From: CAZWVI01 sp964637165
GTDB lineage: Bacteria; Planctomycetota; UBA1135
Direction: 5' to 3'
NCBI GenBank assembly: GCA_964637165.1
Contig: CAZWVI010000020.1
Location: forward strand, 1 to 39,459
DNA: 39,459 nucleotides
Part shown: piece after piece, positions 23,535 through 31,761 of the stretch
How positions within the stretch are numbered: the stretch's first letter is position 1
Layout of the letters: every line of letters begins with the position of its first letter
The notes under the pieces: model-generated
Told to the model about the DNA's origin: nothing
Databases searched by the model: none
Seen by the model: the letters and a program-made list of their open reading frames with translations, nothing else
Made by a program: the position numbers and the translations under genes

Positions 23535-24719
23535 ATGAAAATGGCAAATTTTACCGAACTTGACTTCTACGACCTCTCGAGTTTGCTCGAAGAGGATGAC
23601 TTAATGGTCCGCGAAATGGTGCGCTCGTACTGCAGCGATAAACTGCAGCCGATTGTGGCCGAGCATTGGGAGGCTGGAACATTTCCAACTCATGTTATTG
23701 CGGAAATGGGCGAGCTCGGCTTGCTCGGCCCGTCGGTTGCCGAAGAATATGGCGGCGCTGGCATGAATGGCATTCAGTACGGATTAATTTGTCAAGAAAT
23801 TGAGCGGGTTGATTCTGGTTTACGCTCCTTTAACTCGGTGCAAGGGTCTTTGGTTATGTACCCGATTGAGGCCTTCGGTTCTGAAGAGCAGAAGCATGCC
23901 TGGCTGCCCAAGTTGGCGAGTGGTGAAGCAGTCGGTTGCTTTGGGCTAACCGAGCCAGACTTTGGCTCGGATCCGGCAGGCATGCGCACCCGTTGTCGCC
24001 GTGATGGCGATGATTGGATTATTGACGGCCAAAAGATGTGGATAACCAACGGCAGCATGTCGGACATTGCAATTGTTTGGGGCAAGGACGACGATGGTGT
24101 CGTGCAGGGTTTCATTGTCGAGACCAACAGCCCAGGGTTCTCTGCACCAGAGCAAAAGCACAAGTGGTCACTGCGTTGCAGTGTCACGAGTGAGTTAGTT
24201 CTCGAAGGTGTGCGAGTGCCAGACGCAAATCGTTTGCCAAATACTTCAAATATGAAGTCACCGCTTAGTTGTTTGACGCAGGCGCGCTATGGCATTGCTT
24301 GGGGTGCTGTTGGTGCGATGCAATCGTGTTTTGATGAAGCATTGCGCTACACCCAAGAACGTAAAATTTATGATAAGCCGCTGGCAGGTTTTCAGCTTAC
24401 GTCTGACAAGTTGGCCGAAATTGCCACGGAAATAACAAAGGCACAACTTTTGGTGTGGCGACTTGGCAAGATGAAGGATGCCGGCACCATGAAGCCTAAG
24501 CATGTGTCCATGGCCAAGCGTAATAACGTTTCAAAAGCGTTGGAAATCGCCCACACCTGTAGAACAATGCTCGGCGCAAATGGCATCACGCTTGAATATC
24601 AGGCGGGGCGGCATATGTGCAACTTGGAAACCGTGCTCACCTACGAGGGCACCCATGAAATCCATTCATTGATTTTGGGGCACGCTCTTTCAGGAGTTGC
24701 GGCTTACGGCGACCGCTAA
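23535..24719 (+). CDS. gcdH: Glutaryl-CoA dehydrogenase (acyl-CoA dehydrogenase family)
   Basis: FAD enzyme of 394 residues that oxidises glutaryl-CoA and, in the usual type, decarboxylates it to crotonyl-CoA. The glutarate-binding segment IERVDSGLRSFNSVQGSLVM aligns with human GCDH (E87 and R94 equivalents kept). The FAD region is GCFGLTEPDFGSDP, and the catalytic base is E371 in TYEGTHEIHSLILG, preceded by the tyrosine linked to decarboxylation. The ATG at 23535 is preferred. A GTG six codons upstream is possible. It heads a co-directional operon with had, oah, dch and an SDR, placing it at the end of a benzoyl-CoA-type route. Confidence 0.9.
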   Translation: MKMANFTELDFYDLSSLLEEDDLMVREMVRSYCSDKLQPIVAEHWEAGTFPTHVIAEMGELGLLGPSVAEEYGGAGMNGIQYGLICQEIERVDSGLRSFNSVQGSLVMYPIEAFGSEEQKHAWLPKLASGEAVGCFGLTEPDFGSDPAGMRTRCRRDGDDWIIDGQKMWITNGSMSDIAIVWGKDDDGVVQGFIVETNSPGFSAPEQKHKWSLRCSVTSELVLEGVRVPDANRLPNTSNMKSPLSCLTQARYGIAWGAVGAMQSCFDEALRYTQERKIYDKPLAGFQLTSDKLAEIATEITKAQLLVWRLGKMKDAGTMKPKHVSMAKRNNVSKALEIAHTCRTMLGANGITLEYQAGRHMCNLETVLTYEGTHEIHSLILGHALSGVAAYGDR

Positions 24720-24730
24720 TAAATTCTGAG

Positions 24731-25789
24731 ATGACAAATTTCTATCGTTGGTTAATGGAAAATCCGGGCCAAGCAATGGTCAAGGAGGAGGGTGAATTAC
24801 CAGTCCCAGGCGCGGGCGAGGTCCTAGTCAAGATTGCTGGCTGTGGCGTGTGTCACACTGATATTGGTTTTCACACCGAAGGCGGAGTGCGCACTAATCA
24901 TCCACTTCCATTGGCGCTAGGCCATGAAATCTCCGGCGTTGTTGAAGCGTGCGGCAAAGGTGCTGAACAATGGCAAGATTCGCCGGTGGTAGTGCCAGCA
25001 GTTCTGCCTTGTGGCGAATGCGACCTGTGCGCGGCTGGTTTAGAAACTTCTTGCCGTCAACAGAAAATGCCCGGCAATGATTTCCACGGCGGCTTTGCTT
25101 CACACATTGTGTTGCCAGCTCGATGGTTGGTTGATGCATCTGGACTTCCAGAAGAATTGTCTTTAGCGGACGTCTCAGTGCTTGCCGATGCAATCTCAAC
25201 TCCCTATCAAGCGTGTATGCGCGCTGAAATAACTGAGGGGGATCACGTCGTAGTAATTGGCTCTGGCGGTGTTGGTTCTTTTGGAATTCAAATTGCAAAT
25301 GCTTTTGGAGCAAAAGTAATTGCAGTTGATATAGACGAAGATAAATTGCAGCGGGCGCGAGAGTTTGGAGCAATCGCTACGGTTAATACCGGCGGTCTAA
25401 ATTCAAAAGAAGCGCGTAAGGCGGTGCAAACAGCTTGCAAAGAGCAAGGCTTTCCACGCATCAAACTAAAAGTATTGGAAATGAGTGGCTCGCCTCAGGG
25501 GCAAGAATTGGCGTGGAATTTAATGACATTCTCCGGAGTTATTGCAATTGTTGGATTCACTCTTAAACGCGTAGAAGTGCGCCTTTCAAACTTAATGGCC
25601 TTTGATGCACGCGCCTTTGGTAATTGGGGCTGTCGTCCCCAACTATATGCGCCGGCACTTGACATGATTCGTAAAGGGCAAGTGAAAGTCTTGCCGTTTG
25701 TTAAGCATTTCCCCATGGATGAAATCAATCCTGTTCTTGAAGCGGTACGTAATCATCAGATAAGCGACCGCCCTGTGTTGATTCCTTAA
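24731..25789 (+). CDS. had: 6-hydroxycyclohex-1-ene-1-carbonyl-CoA dehydrogenase
   Basis: Zinc-dependent medium-chain alcohol dehydrogenase of 352 residues. In the benzoyl-CoA pathway Had oxidises 6-hydroxycyclohex-1-ene-1-carbonyl-CoA to the 6-oxo compound with NAD. The catalytic zinc ligands are in AGCGVCHTD and GHEISG, the structural zinc site is CGECDLCAAGLETSC, and the Rossmann motif is VVVIGSGGVGSFG. Segments recalled from Thauera Had are present (VVVPAVLPC, QKMPGN, GGFASHIVLPA, DAISTPYQA), which separates it from generic alcohol dehydrogenases. It lies 11 bp after gcdH and 34 bp before oah. Confidence 0.88.
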   Translation: MTNFYRWLMENPGQAMVKEEGELPVPGAGEVLVKIAGCGVCHTDIGFHTEGGVRTNHPLPLALGHEISGVVEACGKGAEQWQDSPVVVPAVLPCGECDLCAAGLETSCRQQKMPGNDFHGGFASHIVLPARWLVDASGLPEELSLADVSVLADAISTPYQACMRAEITEGDHVVVIGSGGVGSFGIQIANAFGAKVIAVDIDEDKLQRAREFGAIATVNTGGLNSKEARKAVQTACKEQGFPRIKLKVLEMSGSPQGQELAWNLMTFSGVIAIVGFTLKRVEVRLSNLMAFDARAFGNWGCRPQLYAPALDMIRKGQVKVLPFVKHFPMDEINPVLEAVRNHQISDRPVLIP

Positions 25790-25823
25790 TCGCACATTAA
25801 CTCCCTCAAAATCACCTCACGAA

Positions 25824-26954
25824 ATGAGTAAACTCCTAGACGCCGACGAACTTTTTGCGGATCACGAACTCGCCCCAAATTACGAGTTCACGCAACTGCG
25901 CTACGAAACCCGCCCCTTGATTCTCCCCAACGGAGAGCAAGTTGATGATTTGTTTAATGCTTGGATTTGGTTAGATAATCCTAAGCAATACAACTCTTAC
26001 ACTACTCGTGCGATGGCCGAATTAATTTTGGCTTTACGCAAGGCCAGCAACGACCCGCGCATTCAGTGTGTGGTATTTACCGCGGTTGGTGACAAAGCTT
26101 TTTGCACCGGCGGTAACACCGCGGAGTACAGTGACCACTACTCCGGTCGGCCAGATGAATACCGCCGTTACATGCGTTTGTTTAACGATGGTGTTTCAGC
26201 ATTGCTTGAATGCGATAAGCCTGTTATTAATCGGGTGAATGGCATGCGCATTGGCGGTGGACAAGAGATTGGCATGGCTTGTGACTTCACAGTTTCATCA
26301 GATGTCGCGCGTTTTGGTCAGGCCGGGCCAAAGCATGGTTCTGCGCCAGTCGGCGGCTCAACCGATTTTTTGCCACTCTTTGTGGGCATTGCCAAAGCTG
26401 TTGAAAGTTGCACGGTGTGCGAACAATGGAGTGCCCATTATGCACTGCACATTGGCTTGATTAACAGTCTTGCACCAGTGTTGAAAGTTGATGGTGAATT
26501 CATTGCCAACCCAATGGTTGAGACCGAATTTAAAACCGATCAGTACGGTCGTTCGCTTTATGGTCAAATGAAAACCGGAGACGACTTCAAGGCTGGTAAG
26601 CAAGTGTTTAAAAATGCTGAAGTTGATTTCCAACTTCTAGATCAAGAAGTTGAATTGTTGTGTGGTAAGTTGGCGCAAACTATGCCCGACTGCACTACTT
26701 TTACTTTGGAACAATTGCGCAAGCATAAGTTGCAACATTGGGATAAAAACCGGGAAACTAACCGTGCATGGTTAGGGCTTAATATGATGACCGAAGGTCG
26801 CATAGGTTTTAGAACATTCCATCGTGCACCACGCGAAGAGCGTGAAGCAAACTTCGTTGAAATGCGCCGGGCCCTTGCCGAGGGCGTGCGTTACGGCGAC
26901 AAACTTTCAGAGCGTGCTGCTCCTCACGCCGTTAACCGGGAGAACGAACAATGA
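25824..26954 (+). CDS. oah: 6-oxocyclohex-1-ene-1-carbonyl-CoA hydrolase
   Basis: Crotonase-fold ring-opening hydrolase of 376 residues (Oah, called BamA in strict anaerobes). It adds two waters to 6-oxocyclohex-1-ene-1-carbonyl-CoA to give 3-hydroxypimeloyl-CoA. Diagnostic segments are LDNPKQYNSYTTRAMAE, CTGGNTAEYSDHYSGRPDEY, RYMRLFNDGVSALLECDKPV, RVNGMRIGGGQEIGMACDF and FGQAGPKHGSAPVGGSTDFL. These are specific to this subfamily and are commonly used as the marker of anaerobic aromatic degradation. The stop overlaps the dch start by 4 bp. Confidence 0.92.
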   Translation: MSKLLDADELFADHELAPNYEFTQLRYETRPLILPNGEQVDDLFNAWIWLDNPKQYNSYTTRAMAELILALRKASNDPRIQCVVFTAVGDKAFCTGGNTAEYSDHYSGRPDEYRRYMRLFNDGVSALLECDKPVINRVNGMRIGGGQEIGMACDFTVSSDVARFGQAGPKHGSAPVGGSTDFLPLFVGIAKAVESCTVCEQWSAHYALHIGLINSLAPVLKVDGEFIANPMVETEFKTDQYGRSLYGQMKTGDDFKAGKQVFKNAEVDFQLLDQEVELLCGKLAQTMPDCTTFTLEQLRKHKLQHWDKNRETNRAWLGLNMMTEGRIGFRTFHRAPREEREANFVEMRRALAEGVRYGDKLSERAAPHAVNRENEQ

Positions 26955-27733
26955 CCACTACTTCAAAAATTGAACGCCGCTCACTGTGTGATGGCATGAT
27001 AGCAGTACTTGAGTTGGGCCCCGGTCCTGCCAATATTGTTGATCGACAACTAATGACCGATCTTGGCGATGCGCTAGGTGAGGCCGCCGGCGAAAAGGAT
27101 CTAAAGCTGGTAATAATCACCGGTTCCGGAGATCACTTTTCATACGGCGCAAGCGTTGCAGAGCACACTCCCGACCAGGTCGCCGAAATGCTGCCGGAAT
27201 TTCACGCATTCTTGTCCAAGATTGATTCACTCAACTTGCCACCGGTGGTGGCCGCAGTCGATGGCCGCTGTTTCGGCGGCGGTTTTGAATTGGCCTTAGC
27301 TTGCGACGTAATTGCGGTTGGACCTAAAGCACAACTTGGTTGCCCGGAAATTAAGTTGGGAGTGTTTCCACCAGCTGGCTCGGCATTGTTGCCGCTACGC
27401 ATTCCAGCCGGTCGCGCGTCCACCATGGTGACATCTGGTGCAATTGTTGCGGGGGTCGAGGCGGCTGGCCTTGGTATTGCCGATTTGGATATTCCAGAGG
27501 GCGACCTGTTGGAGGGAATCCAGCAATGGGCAATCGCCAACATTATTCCAGCTTCGGCTTCATCATTGCGTCATGCCCGCCGCGCTTCACGTTGGCCTTG
27601 GACTGATGTGTTTGAACGAATATTGCCAAAATTAGAGAAGCAGTACTTGGACGAGTTAATGCAAACAAAGGACGCGGCTGAGGGCATTAACGCCTTTCTT
27701 GAAAAGCGCGCGCCTGAGTGGAGCAACGAATAG
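26951..27733 (+). CDS. dch: Cyclohexa-1,5-diene-1-carbonyl-CoA hydratase
   Basis: Enoyl-CoA hydratase/isomerase family member of 260 residues. Dch hydrates the dienoyl-CoA product of benzoyl-CoA reductase to 6-hydroxycyclohex-1-ene-1-carbonyl-CoA, the Had substrate. The N-terminal half has LGPGPANIVDRQLM and SGDHFSYGASVAEHTPD, like known Dch. The oxyanion-hole region is AAVDGRCFGGGFELALACD, followed by CPEIKLGVFPPAGSALLPLR. Linkage to had and oah makes the specific assignment stronger than homology alone. It overlaps oah by 4 bp, and its stop shares a base with the GTG of the next gene. Confidence 0.85.
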   Translation: MTTTSKIERRSLCDGMIAVLELGPGPANIVDRQLMTDLGDALGEAAGEKDLKLVIITGSGDHFSYGASVAEHTPDQVAEMLPEFHAFLSKIDSLNLPPVVAAVDGRCFGGGFELALACDVIAVGPKAQLGCPEIKLGVFPPAGSALLPLRIPAGRASTMVTSGAIVAGVEAAGLGIADLDIPEGDLLEGIQQWAIANIIPASASSLRHARRASRWPWTDVFERILPKLEKQYLDELMQTKDAAEGINAFLEKRAPEWSNE

Positions 27734-28440
27734 TGCGCCAAGCTTTGGTCACTGGTGGGGCGGGCGGCATTGGCGCGGAAGTTGTTCGCGAATTGCACGC
27801 TAATGGATTTAGTGTAATCTTTACCCACCTTGGCCAAGCTAGTGAAGCAGAACTTTTAATCGCCGAGTTGGGTGGCAATGTTCAAGCGATTGAAAGTGAT
27901 ACTGCAGATGAAACGGCAGTACTCGCTTTGCATGAAAAGATAAGCCCGCAAGTTCTCGTGCATTGCGCAGGGATTGCTCGCGATAAGGCGATTTGGAAAC
28001 AAGAGCTAGCTGAATTCGATGCAGTCTTAGCAGTGAATTTGCGCGGCGCATGGTTGCAGGCGCGCGCGTGCGCGAATCCAATGCGTGCGGCTGAATGGGG
28101 CCGAATCATTTTGATCGGTAGCATTAATGGCACGCGGGGAAAATTCGGTCAGACCGCATATTCGTCAAGCAAAGCCGCTCTGCACGGGCTGGCAAAAAGT
28201 TTGGCCAAAGAACTTGGCAGTAAAGGGGTCACAGTAAACGTGGTCGAACCAGGTTGGATTGAAACTCCAATGACCGCACAGATTCCAGAGGAATTTAAGG
28301 ACGCCGCTAGAGCCGAGACGCAAAACGGTCGACTCGGCATGCCCAGCGACATTGCAAATACAGTGGCTTTTTTAGCCAGCGATAAGGCCAGCCACATCAC
28401 CGGAAATATTATCCGGGTCGATGGCGGACAAAGTCTTTAG
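27733..28440 (+). CDS. SDR oxidoreductase (FabG-like), possible 3-hydroxyacyl-CoA dehydrogenase
   Basis: A 235-residue short-chain dehydrogenase with cofactor motif VTGGAGGIGAEV, CAGIARD, the catalytic serine in IGSINGTRG, YSSSKAALHGLAKSLAKELG (Tyr/Lys) and a C-terminal ITGNIIRVDGGQSL. It is close to FabG/PhaB-type 3-oxoacyl reductases. The GTG at 27733 overlaps the dch stop (TAGTG), so it is the last gene of the benzoyl-CoA-type operon. The position suggests it could oxidise 3-hydroxypimeloyl-CoA, which Oah releases. That role is inferred from context and not from sequence. It is convergent with the DUF1844 gene, overlapping by 4 bp. Confidence 0.85.
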   Translation: MRQALVTGGAGGIGAEVVRELHANGFSVIFTHLGQASEAELLIAELGGNVQAIESDTADETAVLALHEKISPQVLVHCAGIARDKAIWKQELAEFDAVLAVNLRGAWLQARACANPMRAAEWGRIILIGSINGTRGKFGQTAYSSSKAALHGLAKSLAKELGSKGVTVNVVEPGWIETPMTAQIPEEFKDAARAETQNGRLGMPSDIANTVAFLASDKASHITGNIIRVDGGQSL

Positions 28441-28721
28441 TCGTTAGGAGTTTCGACTAACTTACTGCGTTCAACAAACTGAAACTGCAGGTCAGTGATG
28501 AACTTGTCGAGGGTCATAGACTCTCCTTCACTGAGATTGCCTTCAGTTTTTCTTCGCAAAATACTTAAGTCGTCGATTACCATTTTGGCCGCTTCAAGAT
28601 TTGGTTGTTCTTGTTTAGGCGCACCAGGTACATCGAGTAATCCCAAGGCGTAAAAACCTTGCATGGCAATTTTTTGTAAGAACAGGCGGAAGTCGTCCGC
28701 TGGATTTTGGCTATCGGTCAT
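28437..28721 (-). CDS. DUF1844 family protein
   Basis: Small helical protein of 94 residues of unknown function. It has the DUF1844 pattern: an N-terminal amphipathic segment (FRLFLQKIAMQGFYALGLLD), then NLEAAKMVIDDLSILRRKTEGNLSEGESMTLDKF, where the K-T-x-G-N-L-(S/T) core is the family hallmark. It is last in the lipoprotein-kdsB-pyrG run, starting 9 bp after the pyrG stop. No activity is known, and nothing in the sequence suggests one. Confidence 0.85.
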   Translation of the reverse strand: MTDSQNPADDFRLFLQKIAMQGFYALGLLDVPGAPKQEQPNLEAAKMVIDDLSILRRKTEGNLSEGESMTLDKFITDLQFQFVERSKLVETPND

Positions 28722-28730
28722 CTGACTAAA

Positions 28731-30368
28731 CTAAATTTCTACAGTGTTTTGGCTGCGGTTGCCGTTTTGTGCCAGGTCAATTGAGGCACGCGTGAAGGCA
28801 CTAAACAACGGGTGAGGTTGAAGTGGCTTGGATTTGTATTCGGGATGGTATTGAACACCAACAAAGAAAGCTTCGTTAGAAAGCTCAATGCTTTCAACTA
28901 AACTACGCGCTTCGTAAATTCCTGAACAGCCCAAACCGGCCTCTTCAAGTTGCTTGCGGTAGTCATTGTTAAATTCCCATCGATGGCGATGGCGTTCAAG
29001 CACCATGTCTCGGCCATAGATTTCAGCCAAGCGGGTGTTGGCCACGATTCGGCAAGGGTAAGCACCTAAGCGCATGGTTCCACCTTTGTCCTCGATCGAT
29101 TTTTGTTCTTGCATTAAATCGATAACAGGAGACGCGCAACCTGGCTTTACTTCAGATGTGTGTGCGTCCTTGATTCCGGCGACGTTTCGGGCAAATTCAA
29201 TTGCCATGGCTTGCATGCCAAAGCAAATTCCAAAACATGGAATTTGATTTTCGCGCGCCCATTGAATGGCGCGTATCTTCCCTTCGATGCCACGTTCACC
29301 AAATCCGCCCGGTACTAAAACACCGTGGACACCTTCGAGGAGGCTGGCGGCATCTTGTTCAAAACAATCTTCAGCAGCGATCTTGCGCAACTTGACCTTC
29401 CAACTATGGCCAACCGTGCCGTGGCTTAAGGCTTCGTAAATTGATTTATATGCGTCGTGAAGTTCGATGTACTTACCAACTACGGCAATTTCGACGACAC
29501 CCTCTGGTTCTGCGTAGCGGCGCCGCAAGTCTTCCCAATCAGAAAAATCACCGGGAGTAGTGTGGCCAATATTTAGGTGGCGTACTAATGAATCATCCAT
29601 GCCCTCGCGCACCAAGTCGAGCGGCACTTCATAAATTGTAGTGTCGACATCTTTTTCCTGAATAACATCACGACCTTCTAGGTTGCAGAACAAAGAAATT
29701 TTGTCGCGCATTTCTTCTGTCATCGCGTGTTCGCAACGACAAACCAAAATGTCTGGTTGGATGCCAATCTCGCGCATCTTGCCAACTGATTGTTGGGTTG
29801 GCTTGGTTTTCATCTCACCGCTTGCGGCAAGATAAGGCAGCAATGTTAAGTGTACAAAGCAAACATTTCCCTTGCCGAGTTTGTGCCCGAATTGGCGAAT
29901 AGCCTCGAGGAAGGGCAGTGATTCAATGTCGCCAGCAGTACCACCGATTTCGACAATTGAAACGTCAGTACCACGTTGGGCACCTTGTTCGATCGCCATT
30001 TGGATTTGATTGGTGATGTGCGGCACAACTTGAACAGTTTTGCCAAGGTATTCACCGCGTCGTTCACGACGAATCACGTCCGAATAAATACTGCCCGTGG
30101 TCGCGTTTGAGTAGCGATTAATTGGTGCTTGCGAAAAGCGTTCGTAGTGCCCTAAATCTAAATCAGTTTCAGCACCATCCTCGGTTACGTAAACCTCGCC
30201 ATGTTCAAATGGCGACATGGTTCCCGGGTCAACGTTTATGTATGGGTCGAGTTTCTGAATAGAAACCTTGAGGCCACGCTTTTCAAGCATGACCGCCATG
30301 GCCGCAGTAGTTATGCCTTTTCCAAGCGAAGAAACTACGCCGCCGGTAACGAAGATGTACTTTGTCAT
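28731..30368 (-). CDS. pyrG: CTP synthase
   Basis: Makes CTP from UTP, ATP and glutamine. The 545 residues are the normal length. The N-terminal amidoligase domain shows KYIFVTGGVVSSLGKGITTA, LDPYINVDPGTMSPFEHGEV and GGTAGDIESLPFLEA. The C-terminal class I glutaminase has the catalytic cysteine in CFGICFGMQAMAIEFARN and the His/Glu pair in GVQYHPEYKS. Its ATG overlaps the kdsB stop by 4 bp. The product CTP is the co-substrate of KdsB, so the pairing is metabolically sensible. Confidence 0.98.
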   Translation of the reverse strand: MTKYIFVTGGVVSSLGKGITTAAMAVMLEKRGLKVSIQKLDPYINVDPGTMSPFEHGEVYVTEDGAETDLDLGHYERFSQAPINRYSNATTGSIYSDVIRRERRGEYLGKTVQVVPHITNQIQMAIEQGAQRGTDVSIVEIGGTAGDIESLPFLEAIRQFGHKLGKGNVCFVHLTLLPYLAASGEMKTKPTQQSVGKMREIGIQPDILVCRCEHAMTEEMRDKISLFCNLEGRDVIQEKDVDTTIYEVPLDLVREGMDDSLVRHLNIGHTTPGDFSDWEDLRRRYAEPEGVVEIAVVGKYIELHDAYKSIYEALSHGTVGHSWKVKLRKIAAEDCFEQDAASLLEGVHGVLVPGGFGERGIEGKIRAIQWARENQIPCFGICFGMQAMAIEFARNVAGIKDAHTSEVKPGCASPVIDLMQEQKSIEDKGGTMRLGAYPCRIVANTRLAEIYGRDMVLERHRHRWEFNNDYRKQLEEAGLGCSGIYEARSLVESIELSNEAFFVGVQYHPEYKSKPLQPHPLFSAFTRASIDLAQNGNRSQNTVEI

Positions 30369-31105
30369 TTCTGTGGGAGGATTCGAAGGTGTCGAGTAAG
30401 AAATGCCTCGTAATCAGCGCGCGTGTCAATGCCCGGAAAGGCCCGTGGCCATTGGCAAACGGTGATGTCGTGACCCATTTCAAGTAGTCGTAATTGCTCC
30501 AGCCCTTCGGTAAGCTCCAAGGGGGAGGGAGCGCAACTTGCGAACTCTGCAAGTGTAGCGGTGTCGAAGCCGTAAATGCCCATATGTAATAAGGGAATTG
30601 GCTGATGTTGGTGGCGTTGGTGAGGGATTGCTGCGCGAGAAAAATAAAGTGCTCGCCGGTCACTTCTGCAAACCACTTTTACCGCGGCCGGGTCGTCAAG
30701 TAGAGTTAAATCTTCAATCGGTGCAGCTAGGGTTGCGACTTTACTGCCGTCATTTAGTGCCGCGAAAACCATATCAATGGCTGCAGGGTCAATTTCGGGT
30801 TCATCGCCCTGAACATTTACCACTGCGCCCGAGAATCCTAATTCCTTAATAGCGGCATAAACTCGATCACTGCCCGAGGCTAACTCGGGGTCGGTGAGTA
30901 CCGCCATGGCGCCACACTCATTGGCGATGTCGGCAAGCTCCTGGTCATCAACCGCTGCTACAACTTGGTCGGCACCACTTAGTCGGCACTGCATTAAAGT
31001 GTGCGCCAAAAGTGGCGTGCCAGTTTCGGCCAGGAGCAGTTTTTCGGGGAGCCGCGTCGAGGCCCGTCTAGCGGGTACGACAACCAGCTTGTCCCAATTG
31101 CTCAT
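30365..31105 (-). CDS. kdsB: 3-deoxy-manno-octulosonate cytidylyltransferase
   Basis: Activates Kdo with CTP to CMP-Kdo for the lipopolysaccharide core. The 246 residues show the nucleotidyltransferase N-terminus VVVPARRASTRLPEKLLLAETG, VNVQGDEPEIDP (metal-binding region) and YFSRAAIPHQR, plus the C-terminal LELTEGLEQLRLLEMG, all in KdsB order. It indicates an LPS-bearing outer membrane. It overlaps pyrG (4 bp) downstream and the lipoprotein gene (4 bp) upstream. Confidence 0.95.
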   Translation of the reverse strand: MSNWDKLVVVPARRASTRLPEKLLLAETGTPLLAHTLMQCRLSGADQVVAAVDDQELADIANECGAMAVLTDPELASGSDRVYAAIKELGFSGAVVNVQGDEPEIDPAAIDMVFAALNDGSKVATLAAPIEDLTLLDDPAAVKVVCRSDRRALYFSRAAIPHQRHQHQPIPLLHMGIYGFDTATLAEFASCAPSPLELTEGLEQLRLLEMGHDITVCQWPRAFPGIDTRADYEAFLTRHLRILPQK

Positions 31106-31683
31106 TTTTGAAAAATGTCCTGGGTGCCTTCTTTGAAGAATTCAGTTCCACTTTTGTTGTCAACGCGTTGATAAGAATCGTGAACGTTGTAAACCGATTG
31201 AACTGCCAGGGAGCAATTAAATAGTTGGTCGTATTGTTTTTTTGTGCCACCGCTGACGTATCCCAAAGTGTAGAACTGAGTTCCCTTTTGGACTTGAATC
31301 GTTTTGCGCGCACCGCGAATGCGCCGTGATGAGCGATTAGCAGTTGTGAAGAAATCTAACTCCTCAAATTGTTTAAGAAGTGCACCCATGTCCAAGTTGG
31401 GAATAATTTTGTAGTCAGCGTTGCGTCGCTGTTCGGAATAGTAGTCTGCCTTTTCAACAGATGCTGCATTTAGAAGGCCAATTTTTAACCCTGTGGTGTT
31501 ATCGACAAAAGTGACGCGCGTCGGAGAGAGCTCCGGATAAATACCCTGGGCAGCGGCTGCCCTAGTTAATTCGTTACTTCCACTGGCGTCATTTGGGGAA
31601 AATGACTGATTGGAGGTGTTATTAACGCCCGCGGTGCCACAAGAAAGCAGGCCGAGGACGAGGAACAGGGGGAGGATTTTCAT
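31102..31683 (-). CDS. Predicted lipoprotein, hypothetical
   Basis: A 193-residue protein starting MKILPLFLVLGLLSCGTAG. The stretch ending LLSC followed by G is a lipobox, so a lipid-anchored outer- or inner-membrane protein is predicted. The mature part has a Ser/Asn-rich linker, then a compact domain with TRVTFVDNTTGLKIGLL and RIRGARKTIQVQKGTQFYTL. I do not recognise the family. The ATG at 31683 is chosen because it begins the signal peptide. It is first of a four-gene run into kdsB, with a 4-bp overlap. A TATTAT box at 31724-31729 (minus strand) could be its -10 element. Confidence 0.75.
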   Translation of the reverse strand: MKILPLFLVLGLLSCGTAGVNNTSNQSFSPNDASGSNELTRAAAAQGIYPELSPTRVTFVDNTTGLKIGLLNAASVEKADYYSEQRRNADYKIIPNLDMGALLKQFEELDFFTTANRSSRRIRGARKTIQVQKGTQFYTLGYVSGGTKKQYDQLFNCSLAVQSVYNVHDSYQRVDNKSGTEFFKEGTQDIFQK

Positions 31684-31761
31684 TTCGGGGTTGAATGGTG
31701 TGCCGGCGAAGGGACAATTAATCATAATACGTCTGCACACCGCCGACTGTAACCTGAAAAG

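Noticed and set aside
23424..28440. Complete benzoate degradation cluster
   Set aside because: No benzoyl-CoA reductase, benzoate-CoA ligase or thiolase gene is present in the window. Only the hydratase-to-hydrolase steps, an SDR and GcdH are encoded.
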